A stretch of DNA of 11,492 nt from Jatrophihabitans sp. GTDB taxonomy: Bacteria > Actinomycetota > Actinomycetes > Mycobacteriales > Jatrophihabitantaceae. How positions within the stretch are numbered: position 1 is the stretch's first letter; the number at the start of each line of letters is the position of its first letter. The stretch covers positions 1 through 11,492 of the forward strand of contig JAOPVG010000232.1 of assembly GCA_025966255.1 (NCBI GenBank), written 5' to 3'. Of this stretch, positions 1-6,193 are shown piece by piece. Under the pieces are notes generated by a model. It had not been told where the DNA came from and ran no database searches. It saw only the letters and a program-made list of their open reading frames with translations. The translations under genes and the position numbers were made by a program.

Positions 1-1
1 C

Positions 2-265
2 TTCGTCCGCCGATCGCTGACGATGCTGCCCGCGCTGGCTGTCCTTGCGCTCGGCCTGCCGACCACCGACACGCTCGTCGTGTCCCAGGTGCTGCTGTCG
101 TTCGGCATCCCCTTCGCGCTGATCCCGTTGGCGCTGCTGACCCGGCGGCCCGACGTCATGGGCTCGTTCGTGAACCGCCGAGTGACGACGCTCCTGATGG
201 GTGCGGTGGCGGCGACGATCACCGGGCTCAACGTCTATCTGCTGTACGCCACGTTCTTCGACTGA
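2..265 (+). CDS. mntH: Nramp-family Mn2+/divalent metal transporter, C-terminal part (5' end outside window)
   Basis: The frame is open from base 2 and begins FVRRSLTMLPAL, so the gene starts upstream of the window. Three hydrophobic stretches are visible: one around LPALAVLALGL, one at VLLSFGIPFALIPLALLTRR, and one at the C-terminus ending NVYLLYATFFD. The SQVLLSFGIPFALIPL stretch followed by two arginines and DVMGSFVNRR is the signature of the last helices of Nramp/MntH transporters, which are proton-coupled importers of Mn2+ and Fe2+ in the cytoplasmic membrane. The metal-binding residues in the family's first and sixth helices are outside the window and could not be checked. The stop codon at 263-265 lies 9 bases before the next ATG, so the two genes are probably cotranscribed. 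The family call is firm; the metal preference is inferred from the family. Confidence 0.88.
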   Translation, partial: FVRRSLTMLPALAVLALGLPTTDTLVVSQVLLSFGIPFALIPLALLTRRPDVMGSFVNRRVTTLLMGAVAATITGLNVYLLYATFFD

Positions 266-274
266 GGAGGCACG

Positions 275-880
275 ATGCCTGAGACCACCAACGCTGCACC
301 GACCGCGATGCGGCGCCTGGACCACGCCGCGGCCAAGCGGCTCGTCCGACTGGTGGAGGCCTTCGACGATCTCCAGACCGTGCTGTCCTGCTGCGAGCGG
401 CTCGTGCCGAAACTCGTGCGCACCGCGGGGGAGCCCGACGACGTCGGCATCGAGGCGCTCTGGACGCTGGCCCTGCTGTCCTATGCCCGCAGCTTCGCGG
501 AGAAGGACGGCGAGGTCGCCGTCACCGTCGACGACCTGTCCGGGAAGCAGGCGCCGGACGAGCTGCAGCGCTGGCATCGGGTGCTGCTGCACCTGCGTGA
601 TCAGCACGCTGCGCTCGACGTCAATCCGCGCGAGGTCTACTCCGTCGGCGTCGTGCAGGACCAGCACGGAGCGGTTGACGCTGTCGCGGTGACGTCGGTG
701 CGCTCGCCGTCCGTCGACGAAGCCTCGGTGCGGCAGGCCGGCGCCATGGCCTACCCGCTGTGCGCCGTGCTGGACGAGCGGATCGACGCCCTGCAGAAGG
801 GCATCCTCGACGACGTGCGGGACACGTCGAAGACTGCGCTCGATGCGCTGGATCTCATCGAGGTGGTCACGGCGATCTGA
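275..880 (+). CDS. Hypothetical 201-residue protein downstream of mntH
   Basis: I do not recognise this protein. It starts at an ATG with an AGGAGG Shine-Dalgarno 4 bases upstream (265-270), overlapping the end of the transporter gene, so translation initiation looks strong. The product is soluble in appearance: no signal peptide or membrane segment, and mostly amphipathic helical text. There is an Ala/Arg/Leu-rich N-terminal helical region at about residues 10-75, a middle part with a WHRVLLHLRDQHAAL segment, and a C-terminal helix ending in DALDLIEVVTAI. A Cys-Cys pair lies near residue 40, but no metal or nucleotide motif is seen. Codon use matches its neighbours. Close linkage to mntH suggests shared expression; a role in metal handling would be pure inference. 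Confidence 0.75.
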   Translation: MPETTNAAPTAMRRLDHAAAKRLVRLVEAFDDLQTVLSCCERLVPKLVRTAGEPDDVGIEALWTLALLSYARSFAEKDGEVAVTVDDLSGKQAPDELQRWHRVLLHLRDQHAALDVNPREVYSVGVVQDQHGAVDAVAVTSVRSPSVDEASVRQAGAMAYPLCAVLDERIDALQKGILDDVRDTSKTALDALDLIEVVTAI

Positions 881-967
881 GCTCGGCTCAGGCCAGGCTG
901 CGGTCACGTCGGCCACGAGGGCCGGTCGTTCCACCGACACGCAGGGAAATTTGGGAAGGGTTTCGTG

Positions 968-995
968 TTGCGCATGTGACTGAAGTGCGCATAAT
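968..995 (+). promoter_or_regulatory. Candidate sigma70-type promoter ahead of the C-loop hairpin
   Basis: TTGCGC (968-973) and CATAAT (990-995) are separated by 16 bases, which resembles a -35/-10 pair. The region is unusually AT-rich for this window. The expected start site at about 1002 falls at the first base of the hairpin at 1003. The same segment holds two copies of the self-complementary hexamer TGCGCA (969-974 and 986-991), which could be an operator or form a 6-bp hairpin. The call rests on motif match and spacing only. Confidence 0.4.
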
Positions 996-1002
996 TAACA
1001 AC

Positions 1003-1044
1003 GTCCAGGCGGACGTCCCCCCCGTACGGCCGCCTGGACTTTTT
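1003..1044 (+). terminator. Strong intrinsic terminator with C-rich loop; possible small RNA
   Basis: GTCCAGGCGG (1003-1012) pairs perfectly with CCGCCTGGAC (1030-1039) and is followed directly by five T residues (1040-1044). A further 3-bp pairing inside the loop (1014-1016 with 1026-1028) leaves an apical loop of seven C followed by GT. It ends plus-strand transcription from the mntH side. The flank on the other side, read on the minus strand, is also AT-rich (GTTGTTAATTA), so it may serve the sdh operon from the opposite direction as well. Because a promoter-like pair sits immediately upstream, it could instead be an independent RNA of about 45 nt (see findings). Confidence 0.82.
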
Positions 1045-1133
1045 ACGCCTTCCCGGAACCTTCCTGTCGTTGTCCCGGACCAGCGTGACCTCGGCCACCT
1101 GCGGTTGCCTTCGGCTTCCCGCGTCAGCTTGTC

Positions 1134-1886
1134 CTAGCTTGGCCGGCGCCTAATTTTGTTGCCGAGCCAGACCACCGGGTCGTACTTGCGGTCGACAACG
1201 CGCTCCTTGAGCGGGATCAGTGCGTTGTCGGTGATCTTGATGTGCTCCGGGCAGACCTCGGTGCAGCACTTGGTGATGTTGCACATCCCCAGGCCGTGCT
1301 CCTCCTGGGCCGTGTGCTGACGGTCGAGGGCGTCGAGCGGGTGCATGTCGAGCTCGGCTATCCGCATCAGGAAGCGCGGCCCGGAGAAGGATTCCTTGTT
1401 CTCCTCGTGGTCGCGGACCACGTGGCAGACGTCCTGGCACAGGAAGCACTCGATGCACTTGCGGAACTCCTGCGGGCGCTCGACGTCGATCTGCGCCAGG
1501 CGGTACTCGCCCGGCTCGAGGCCGGGCGGCGGCGCGAACGCCGGCACCTGCTGCGCCTTCTTGTAGTTGAACGAGACGTCGGTGACGAGGTCCTTCATCA
1601 CCGGGAACGCTCGCAGCGGGGTCACGGTGATGGTCTCGTTCTCGGCGAACGTGGACATGCGAGTCATGCACATCAGCCGGGGCCGGCCGTTGATCTCCGC
1701 ACTGCACGAACCGCACTTGCCGGCCTTGCAATTCCACCGAACCGCGAGATCGCCGGCCTGCGTGGCCTGGAGGCGGTGGATGATGTCGAGGACGACCTCG
1801 CCCTCGTTCACCTCGACGGTGTAGTCGACGAGATCGCCGCCCTCGTCGTCGCCTCGCCACACCCGGAACTGCGCGTCGTAACTCAT
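1134..1886 (-). CDS. sdhB: Succinate dehydrogenase iron-sulfur subunit (Sdh1 type)
   Basis: This 250-residue protein passes electrons from the flavin subunit to the membrane quinone site in respiratory complex II. All cluster ligands are visible. The plant-type 2Fe-2S set is C53, C58, C61 and C73. The C-terminal ferredoxin-like domain has C144, C147, C150 and C154, then C202, C208 and C212 before a proline, the usual arrangement for one 4Fe-4S and one 3Fe-4S cluster. An extra C207 adjoins C208. Length and gene order match the mycobacterial Rv0247c-type protein (family knowledge). The ATG overlaps the flavoprotein stop by 4 nt (ATGA, 1883-1886), and an AGAGGTG Shine-Dalgarno precedes it, so translation is coupled. 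It is the last gene of the operon and faces the hairpin at 1003-1044. Fumarate reductase cannot be excluded from sequence alone, but the aerobic Sdh1 assignment fits the operon. Confidence 0.95.
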   Translation of the reverse strand: MSYDAQFRVWRGDDEGGDLVDYTVEVNEGEVVLDIIHRLQATQAGDLAVRWNCKAGKCGSCSAEINGRPRLMCMTRMSTFAENETITVTPLRAFPVMKDLVTDVSFNYKKAQQVPAFAPPPGLEPGEYRLAQIDVERPQEFRKCIECFLCQDVCHVVRDHEENKESFSGPRFLMRIAELDMHPLDALDRQHTAQEEHGLGMCNITKCCTEVCPEHIKITDNALIPLKERVVDRKYDPVVWLGNKIRRRPS

Positions 1887-3796
1887 GAAGACTGCACCTC
1901 TTGCGGGAGTTCGGCATCGGTCAGGTACTTGGCGAGCTCATCGCGGTCGAACAGCTCGAGCAGATCCTCGCGCATCGGGATCATCGGCTGCTCGACGACA
2001 ATGACCTCGTCGCCGTCAGTCGTGCAGATGAGGTTCTTCGCCCGCCACTCCGGCTCCATTTTGGGGAAGTCGTCGCGGGTGTGTCCGCCGCGCGATTCCT
2101 GGCGCAGCAGCGCGGCCTTGGCCACGGTCAGGCTGACGACAAGCATGTTGCGAAGGTCGAGGGCCAGGTGCCAGCCGGGGTTGAACCGGCGCCCGCCTTC
2201 GACACCGGCGCGCGGGGTGCGCTCTTTCAGCGACTCGAGCTTCTCGATCGCCTCCCGCATCTCCTCTTCCTTGCGGATGATGCCGACGAGGTCGTTCATC
2301 GTCTGCTGCAGCTCGGCGTGCAGCGCGTACGGGTTCTCTGCCTCCGGGCTGGTGGCTACGTCGAACGGCGTCAGCGCGGTGCGCTCCGCCTCGCGCAGTT
2401 GCCCCTCGGTGACGGCCGGGTAGATGCCCTTCAGCGTCGCCACGTACGCGGCCGCGCCGTCACCGGCCCGGCGGCCGAAGACGAGCAGGTCGGACAGCGA
2501 GTTGCCGCCGAGGCGATTCGAGCCGTGCATGCCGCCGGCGACCTCGCCGGCCGCGAACAGCCCGGGCACCCCCGTGGCGGCCGCAGTGTCCGGATCGACC
2601 TCGACGCCACCCATGACGTAGTGGCAGGTCGGCCCGACCTCCATCGGCTCAGCCGTGATGTCGACGTCGGCGAGCTCCTTGAACTGGTGGTACATCGACG
2701 GCAGCCGGCGCAGGATCTCGTCGGCGGGGCGACGGCTGGCGATGTCCAGGAAGACTCCGCCGTGCGGTGATCCGCGGCCGGCCTTGACCTCGGAGTTGAT
2801 GGCCCGGGCGACCTCGTCGCGCGGTAGTAGTTCCGGCGGCCGCTTGTTGTTGTCCGGGTCCTCGTACCAGCGGTCGCCTTCCTCCTCGGTCTCCGCGTAC
2901 TGCCCGCGGAACACCGGCGGGACGTAGTCGAACATGAACCGCTTGCCCTCGGAGTTGCGCAGCACGCCGCCGTCACCGCGGACCGACTCGGTGACCAGGA
3001 TGCCCTTTACCGACGGCGGCCAGACCATGCCGGTCGGGTGGAACTGCACGAACTCCATGTTGAGCAGGGCGGAGCCGGTCCGCAGCGCCAGTGCGTGGCC
3101 GTCGCCGGTGTACTCCCACGAGTTGGACGTGACCTTGAACGACTTGCCGATGCCGCCAGTGGCGAGGATGACGGCCGGAGCCCGGAACAGCACGAGGCCG
3201 CCCGTCTCGCGGTAGTAGCCGAACGCGCCGGAGATGCGACCGCTGTCGTCCTTGAGCAGCTCCGTGATCGTGCACTCGGCGAAGACCTTCATCTTGCCCT
3301 CGTCGGCGCCCTCGTGGTTGATCGCCCGCGCGTCGTCCTGCTGCAGTGACACGATCTTCTGCTGCAGGGTGCGGATCAGCTCGAGCCCGGTGCGGTCACC
3401 GACGTGCGCGAGCCGCGGGTACTCGTGGCCGCCGAAGTTGCGCTGGCTGATCTTGCCGTCCTTGGTGCGGTCGAACAGCGCGCCGTAGGTCTCGAGCTCC
3501 CAGACCCGCAGCGGCGCCTCCTTGGCGTGCAACTCAGCCATCCGCCAGTTGTTGAGGAACTTGCCGCCGCGCATGGTGTCTCGGAAGTGGACCTGCCAGT
3601 TGTCGCGAGGGTTGACGTTGCCCATCGAGGCCGCGATGCCACCCTCGGCCATGACGGTGTGCGCCTTGCCGAACAGCGACTTGCTGATGACCGCGACCCG
3701 CAGCCCGGCCTGTCGGGCGGCGATCGCCGCGCGTAGGCCGGCCCCGCCGGCACCCACCACGAGGACGTCGTAGTTGTGCTTCTCGATCTCGCTCAA
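1883..3796 (-). CDS. sdhA: Succinate dehydrogenase flavoprotein subunit (Sdh1 type)
   Basis: This 637-residue subunit oxidises succinate to fumarate at a covalently bound FAD on the cytoplasmic face of the membrane. The dinucleotide-binding motif GAGGAGLRAA spans residues 15-24. H46, in KAHTVMAEGGIAAS, is at the position of the FAD-linking histidine. Further family signatures are VQFHPTGMVWP, the TESVRGDGGVL active-site segment, H392 in CHYVMGGVEVD and R428 in GSNRLGGNSLSDLL. The start is a TTG (3794-3796). The next in-frame ATG lies at residue 49, after the FAD motif, so the TTG is well supported. The anchor gene's stop (3809-3811) is 12 bases upstream. The 3' end overlaps sdhB by 4 nt. Size and order resemble the Rv0248c protein of mycobacterial Sdh1. 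Confidence 0.96.
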   Translation of the reverse strand: MSEIEKHNYDVLVVGAGGAGLRAAIAARQAGLRVAVISKSLFGKAHTVMAEGGIAASMGNVNPRDNWQVHFRDTMRGGKFLNNWRMAELHAKEAPLRVWELETYGALFDRTKDGKISQRNFGGHEYPRLAHVGDRTGLELIRTLQQKIVSLQQDDARAINHEGADEGKMKVFAECTITELLKDDSGRISGAFGYYRETGGLVLFRAPAVILATGGIGKSFKVTSNSWEYTGDGHALALRTGSALLNMEFVQFHPTGMVWPPSVKGILVTESVRGDGGVLRNSEGKRFMFDYVPPVFRGQYAETEEEGDRWYEDPDNNKRPPELLPRDEVARAINSEVKAGRGSPHGGVFLDIASRRPADEILRRLPSMYHQFKELADVDITAEPMEVGPTCHYVMGGVEVDPDTAAATGVPGLFAAGEVAGGMHGSNRLGGNSLSDLLVFGRRAGDGAAAYVATLKGIYPAVTEGQLREAERTALTPFDVATSPEAENPYALHAELQQTMNDLVGIIRKEEEMREAIEKLESLKERTPRAGVEGGRRFNPGWHLALDLRNMLVVSLTVAKAALLRQESRGGHTRDDFPKMEPEWRAKNLICTTDGDEVIVVEQPMIPMREDLLELFDRDELAKYLTDAELPQEVQSS

Positions 3797-3808
3797 GCCG
3801 GACTCGTC

Positions 3809-4618
3809 TCAGTTGTAGAAGCGTGGGTCGCTGATGGCCCCCGACGACACCAGTGCGATGTAGGCGTCGGTGAGCATCAGCGTCAGGAGCGTGACCCACG
3901 CGAGCTGCATGTGCTTCGCGTTGAGCTTGGACACGACCGTCCAGGCCTTGTAACGCAGCGGATGTCTGGAGAAGTTGCGCAGCCGCCCGCCCACGATGTG
4001 CCGGCAGGAGTGGCAGGACACCGTGTACATCCACAGCAGGACGACGTTGACCAACATGATCAGCGTGCCGAGCCCGAAGCCGAACGTGTGGCCTTCCGGG
4101 CGGAACGCCTGCACGACGTCCCAGGTGTTGACCAGCGAGATCACGCCGGCCGCCAGGAAGAAGTAACGATGCAGGTTCTGCAGGATCAGCGGAAAGCGCG
4201 TCTCGCCGGTGTACTTGCTGTGGGGCTCGGCCACGCCGCACGCCGGCGGCGACTGCCAGAACGCGCGGTAGTACGCGCGGCGGTAGTAGTAGCAGGTGAG
4301 CCGGAAGCCGAGCAGGAACGGCAGCGTGATCAGCGCGAGCGGGATGAACGGCGGGAAGTGCCCGAACCAGGTGCCGAAGTCCCGGGCGGCGGGCGGGCAC
4401 GACGCCGTGACGCACGGCGAGGTGAACGGCGACAGGTAGTGCTCGGGGGCAGCGAAGTACGCGCGCTGGCTGACGGTGCGCACGAGCGCGTACAGCACCC
4501 AGATCGAGAGCAACACCGAGGTGAGCAGGGGGGCCTGCCACCAGCGGTCCGTGCGCAGCGTGCGCTCAGCGATGGTGGCGCGGCCCGGAGCTGAGACTCC
4601 GGCCTGCATTTTCGTCAC
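3809..4618 (-). CDS. sdhC: Succinate dehydrogenase membrane anchor subunit (Sdh1 type, single-chain)
   Basis: This 269-residue protein anchors SdhAB in the membrane and forms the quinone site; one chain replaces the usual SdhC/SdhD pair. Hydrophobic segments are seen at about 30-48, 88-108, 143-164, 180-200 and 230-255. The aromatic run YYYRRAYYRAFW (110-121) and H150 in QNLHRYFF resemble the mycobacterial Rv0249c-type anchor. C202, H203, C205 and H207 (SCHSCRH) lie at the end of a helix and could hold a Rieske-like 2Fe-2S cluster rather than haem. From memory, such a cluster was reported in the mycobacterial Sdh1 structure; which residues bind it here is inference. The chosen start is the GTG at 4616-4618, whose GTGA overlaps the stop of a short upstream ORF; an ATG at 4607-4609 is the alternative. 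It heads the structural part of the operon. Confidence 0.92.
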   Translation of the reverse strand: MTKMQAGVSAPGRATIAERTLRTDRWWQAPLLTSVLLSIWVLYALVRTVSQRAYFAAPEHYLSPFTSPCVTASCPPAARDFGTWFGHFPPFIPLALITLPFLLGFRLTCYYYRRAYYRAFWQSPPACGVAEPHSKYTGETRFPLILQNLHRYFFLAAGVISLVNTWDVVQAFRPEGHTFGFGLGTLIMLVNVVLLWMYTVSCHSCRHIVGGRLRNFSRHPLRYKAWTVVSKLNAKHMQLAWVTLLTLMLTDAYIALVSSGAISDPRFYN

Positions 4619-4671
4619 CGATGATCACCGCCGGTACGGTGAAGTGCGGTCGAGCCGGTCGTGACGGCCAT
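4615..4671 (-). CDS. Putative 18-residue leader peptide coupled to the Sdh anchor gene
   Basis: On the minus strand an ATG (4669-4671) is preceded by an AAGGAG Shine-Dalgarno (4678-4683) with a 6-base spacer, the best ribosome site in this stretch. It opens a frame encoding MAVTTGSTALHRTGGDHR, whose TGA (4615-4617) overlaps the GTG start of the anchor gene as GTGA. The anchor gene has a weaker ribosome site of its own, so ribosomes finishing the leader would be well placed to restart. The peptide has no run of a single amino acid that would suggest classical attenuation. It could also be an accidental ORF, or the true N-terminus of the anchor protein separated by a sequencing frameshift. Confidence 0.5.
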   Translation of the reverse strand: MAVTTGSTALHRTGGDHR

Positions 4672-4730
4672 CGGCAACTCCTTGGGGGCTTGGTCGCTGA
4701 CTGACTCGACCCGAGGTCCGGTCGAACGGC

Positions 4731-4751
4731 CTTATGTTGCCAAAACGCAAC
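4731..4751 (-). promoter_or_regulatory. Candidate sdh promoter/operator: inverted repeat next to a -10-like hexamer
   Basis: On the minus strand GTTGC-GTTTTG-GCAAC (4736-4751) is a perfect 5-bp inverted repeat with a 6-base spacer. It runs into CATAAG (4731-4736), a possible -10 element about 60 bases before the leader ORF. No good -35 hexamer is present at 17 bases, as would be expected for an activator-dependent or non-sigma70 promoter. The regulator is not identified; the repeat does not match the Rex or Crp consensus I know. Confidence 0.3.
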
Positions 4752-4800
4752 CCCCGCATCGCGCTGGGGTCCCCGTTGTGTTGCGGGGCCCATGAAGCCG

Positions 4801-4828
4801 TCGAGACAGGCCGCTCTTCGTGTAAGCT
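4801..4828 (+). promoter_or_regulatory. Candidate promoter of the tRNA-Thr / tRNA-Met / rpmG unit
   Basis: TCGAGA (4801-4806) and TAAGCT (4823-4828) are 16 bases apart and resemble a -35/-10 pair; TAAGCT is a good actinobacterial -10. The predicted start near 4835 coincides with a short palindrome at 4836-4849 (TGGCGC-AC-GCGCCA), which would form a hairpin at the 5' end of the precursor or act as a protein-binding site. The tRNA-Thr gene begins about 57 bases further on. Confidence 0.5.
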
Positions 4829-4891
4829 AACCCGCTGGCGCACGCGCCACAGCCGGGTCGATCTGAACCGGTTTCCACGCGTGGGCGACCA

Positions 4892-4964
4892 GCCCCCTTA
4901 GCTCAGTCGGCAGAGCGTCTCCATGGTAAGGAGAAGGTCTACGGTTCGATTCCGTAAGGGGGCT
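4892..4964 (+). tRNA. tRNA-Thr (anticodon GGT)
   Basis: The 73-nt cloverleaf is complete. The acceptor stem GCCCCCT pairs with AGGGGGC (4957-4963). The anticodon stem TCTCC/GGAGA encloses the loop ATGGTAA, giving GGT at 4925-4927. The T arm carries TTCGATT. The discriminator is T4964 and the following bases are CCG, so the CCA tail is not fully encoded and must be added by tRNA nucleotidyltransferase. It reads the ACC and ACU codons. Confidence 0.95.
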
Positions 4965-5012
4965 CCGGCGGGCCCATCGTTCTTCCAGGGGGCGGCGCTG
5001 ATGCAGCACCAG

Positions 5013-5086
5013 GGCGGGGTAGCTCAGTCTGGCAGAGCAAGCGGCTCATAATCGCTATGTCGCGGGTTCAAATCCCGCCCTCGCTA
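5013..5086 (+). tRNA. tRNA-Met (anticodon CAT), elongator type
   Basis: The 74-nt cloverleaf has acceptor strands GGCGGGG (5013-5019) and CCTCGCT (5079-5085), including two G-U pairs, one of them G1-U72. The anticodon loop CTCATAA gives CAT, and the T arm is GCGGG-TTCAAAT-CCCGC. CCA is not encoded. The anticodon stem lacks the three consecutive G-C pairs, and the acceptor end lacks the C1-A72 mismatch, both typical of initiator tRNA, so this is the elongator. It sits 48 bases after tRNA-Thr and is probably part of the same transcript. Confidence 0.94.
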
Positions 5087-5164
5087 CAGGGCCCGGCCAG
5101 GCCGGCCGGTCCACCGAAGTTCCACCGCACGTTCCACGCACTACTTCGTGAAAGGGCACCTCCC

Positions 5165-5329
5165 GTGGCAGCCACCGACGTTCGTCCGAAGATCACCTTG
5201 GCGTGCCAGGTTTGCAAGCACCGCAACTACATCACCGTCAAGAACCGTCGTAACGACCCCGACCGCTTGTCGATGAACAAGTTCTGCCCCAACTGCGGCA
5301 AGCACACCGAGCACCGCGAGACGCGCTGA
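5165..5329 (+). CDS. rpmG: 50S ribosomal protein L33 (zinc-binding, C+ form)
   Basis: This 54-residue protein beginning [17 protein letters not shown] belongs to the large ribosomal subunit near the E site. It has two Cys-x2-Cys pairs, in [12 protein letters not shown] and [15 protein letters not shown], so it is the zinc-ribbon form and not the zinc-free paralogue usually induced under zinc limitation. The GTG start at 5165-5167 was chosen over longer in-frame starts because it gives the family's usual length and N-terminus and has AAAGGG 8 bases upstream (5151-5156). It follows the two tRNA genes and is closed by a hairpin terminator. In Mycobacterium this rpmG sits directly before hadABC (family knowledge); here two other genes intervene. 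Confidence 0.96.
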   Translation: MAATDVRPKITLACQVCKHRNYITVKNRRNDPDRLSMNKFCPNCGKHTEHRETR

Positions 5330-5345
5330 CGCGTCCGCTCGAGAC

Positions 5346-5376
5346 AGGGCCTCGTCCGATCCGGACGGGGCCCTTT
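5346..5376 (+). terminator. Intrinsic terminator after rpmG
   Basis: AGGGCC-T-CGTCCG (5346-5358) pairs with CGGACG-G-GGCCCT (5362-5374), giving a 13-bp stem with a single T-G wobble. It is followed by only two further T residues and then CT. The stem is very stable but the U tract is short, as is common in high-GC actinobacteria. It separates the tRNA/rpmG unit from the regulator gene. Confidence 0.8.
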
Positions 5377-5450
5377 CTGCATCCCTCCCAAGGCGGGAAG
5401 AAAAACTTGTAACAAAGTGTCGCGTACAGTTTGCCGCCGGACTAGAGTGC

Positions 5451-5462
5451 TGTTACGTACAA
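5451..5462 (+). promoter_or_regulatory. Candidate operator upstream of the TetR gene
   Basis: TGTTACGTACAA is an imperfect palindrome centred on TACGTA, 29 bases before the regulator's ATG. Its first half TGTTAC is the exact inverse of GTAACA at 5409-5414, inside another small palindrome TTGTAACAA (5407-5415). TetR proteins usually bind such dyads over their own promoter. A -10-like TAGAGT (5443-5448) lies between the two elements. The call is pattern-based. Confidence 0.35.
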
Positions 5463-5491
5463 CCGCTCCCTGGGAGGGACGGAGGATAGCC

Positions 5492-6193
5492 ATGACCGGC
5501 GACCCGAGGACGACTTCCACCGAACCTCCTCCCGACGGGCGGCGCCTGCGCTGGACGGAGCACCGCGCGCAGCGCCGGGCCGCGTTCGTCGCCGCCGGGG
5601 TGGCCGCCGTCGATCGGCATGGCCCGAATGCATCGGCCGAGCAGATCGCTGAAGCGGCCAGCGTCAGCCGCACCGTCCTGTACCGCTACTTCCGCGACCG
5701 CGAGGACCTGCGCCAGGCGATCGCCGACCAGGTGGTGCAGGCGATCCTCGACAGCGTGCTCCCGGAGCTGCAACTGCGGCCGGAGAGCACACCTCACCAG
5801 ATCATCGAGGCCGCGATCGGGGTCATCGTCGGCTGGCTCGACGAGCACCCGAATCTCTACCACTTCCTCCGCAGCCGACCCGACAGCTCGTCACTCGCCG
5901 CGGTGGAGAACACGCTGGCCGACAACGTCGCCTCGCTGCTCAAGCTGGTGATGATGTTCTTCGGCATCGAAGGCGAACAGGCCGAGCCGGGTGCGTACGG
6001 CATCGTCGGCTTCGTCGAGGCCTGCGGCGGCTGGTGGCTGAAGAACCGCACGATGTCGCGCCCGGCGTTCACCCAGCTCGTCTGCGCCGGTGTCTGGCAC
6101 CTGCTCGAGGGCACCGCTCGCGAGCACGGCATCGTCGTCACCTACGACGCCCCGCTTCCCCTCGGCGCCCTGAGCATGCAGGAGCACTCGTGA
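5492..6193 (+). CDS. TetR/AcrR-family transcriptional regulator
   Basis: This 233-residue protein is a predicted one-component DNA-binding repressor. After a polar N-terminal tail of about 20 residues, the first helix (RRAAFVAAGVAAVDRHG) and the helix-turn-helix (SAEQIAEAASVSRTVLYRYF) followed by DREDLRQAI fit the TetR DNA-binding domain at about residues 27-80. The remaining roughly 150 residues are the helical ligand and dimer domain, with a Trp-rich segment (GGWWLKNRTMSR) near residue 175. No ligand can be named. The ATG at 5492 has GGAGG 6 bases upstream (5481-5485); longer in-frame starts would run into the promoter region. The stop overlaps the next gene by 4 nt (GTGA), so it probably controls that gene and itself, and perhaps the hadA-like operon beyond. 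Confidence 0.92.
   Translation: MTGDPRTTSTEPPPDGRRLRWTEHRAQRRAAFVAAGVAAVDRHGPNASAEQIAEAASVSRTVLYRYFRDREDLRQAIADQVVQAILDSVLPELQLRPESTPHQIIEAAIGVIVGWLDEHPNLYHFLRSRPDSSSLAAVENTLADNVASLLKLVMMFFGIEGEQAEPGAYGIVGFVEACGGWWLKNRTMSRPAFTQLVCAGVWHLLEGTAREHGIVVTYDAPLPLGALSMQEHS

Noticed and set aside
1003..1044. A firm call of a 6C RNA
   Set aside because: Only one C-rich loop is present and no second C-loop hairpin was found upstream, so the family call is kept as a hypothesis.
1242..3796. Long plus-strand reading frames opposite sdhB and sdhA (for example 1242-2423 and 1901-2770)
   Set aside because: They are the Arg/Ala/Val-rich mirror frames expected opposite high-GC genes. They have no family signature and lie over unmistakable sdh sequences.
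5057..5164. Extending rpmG upstream to the ATG at 5057
   Set aside because: That start lies inside tRNA-Met and would add 36 residues unlike L33. The GTG at 5165 has a ribosome site and gives the normal length.
5417..5491. Longer N-terminus for the TetR gene
   Set aside because: It would cover the likely promoter/operator, and the ATG at 5492 has a clear GGAGG.
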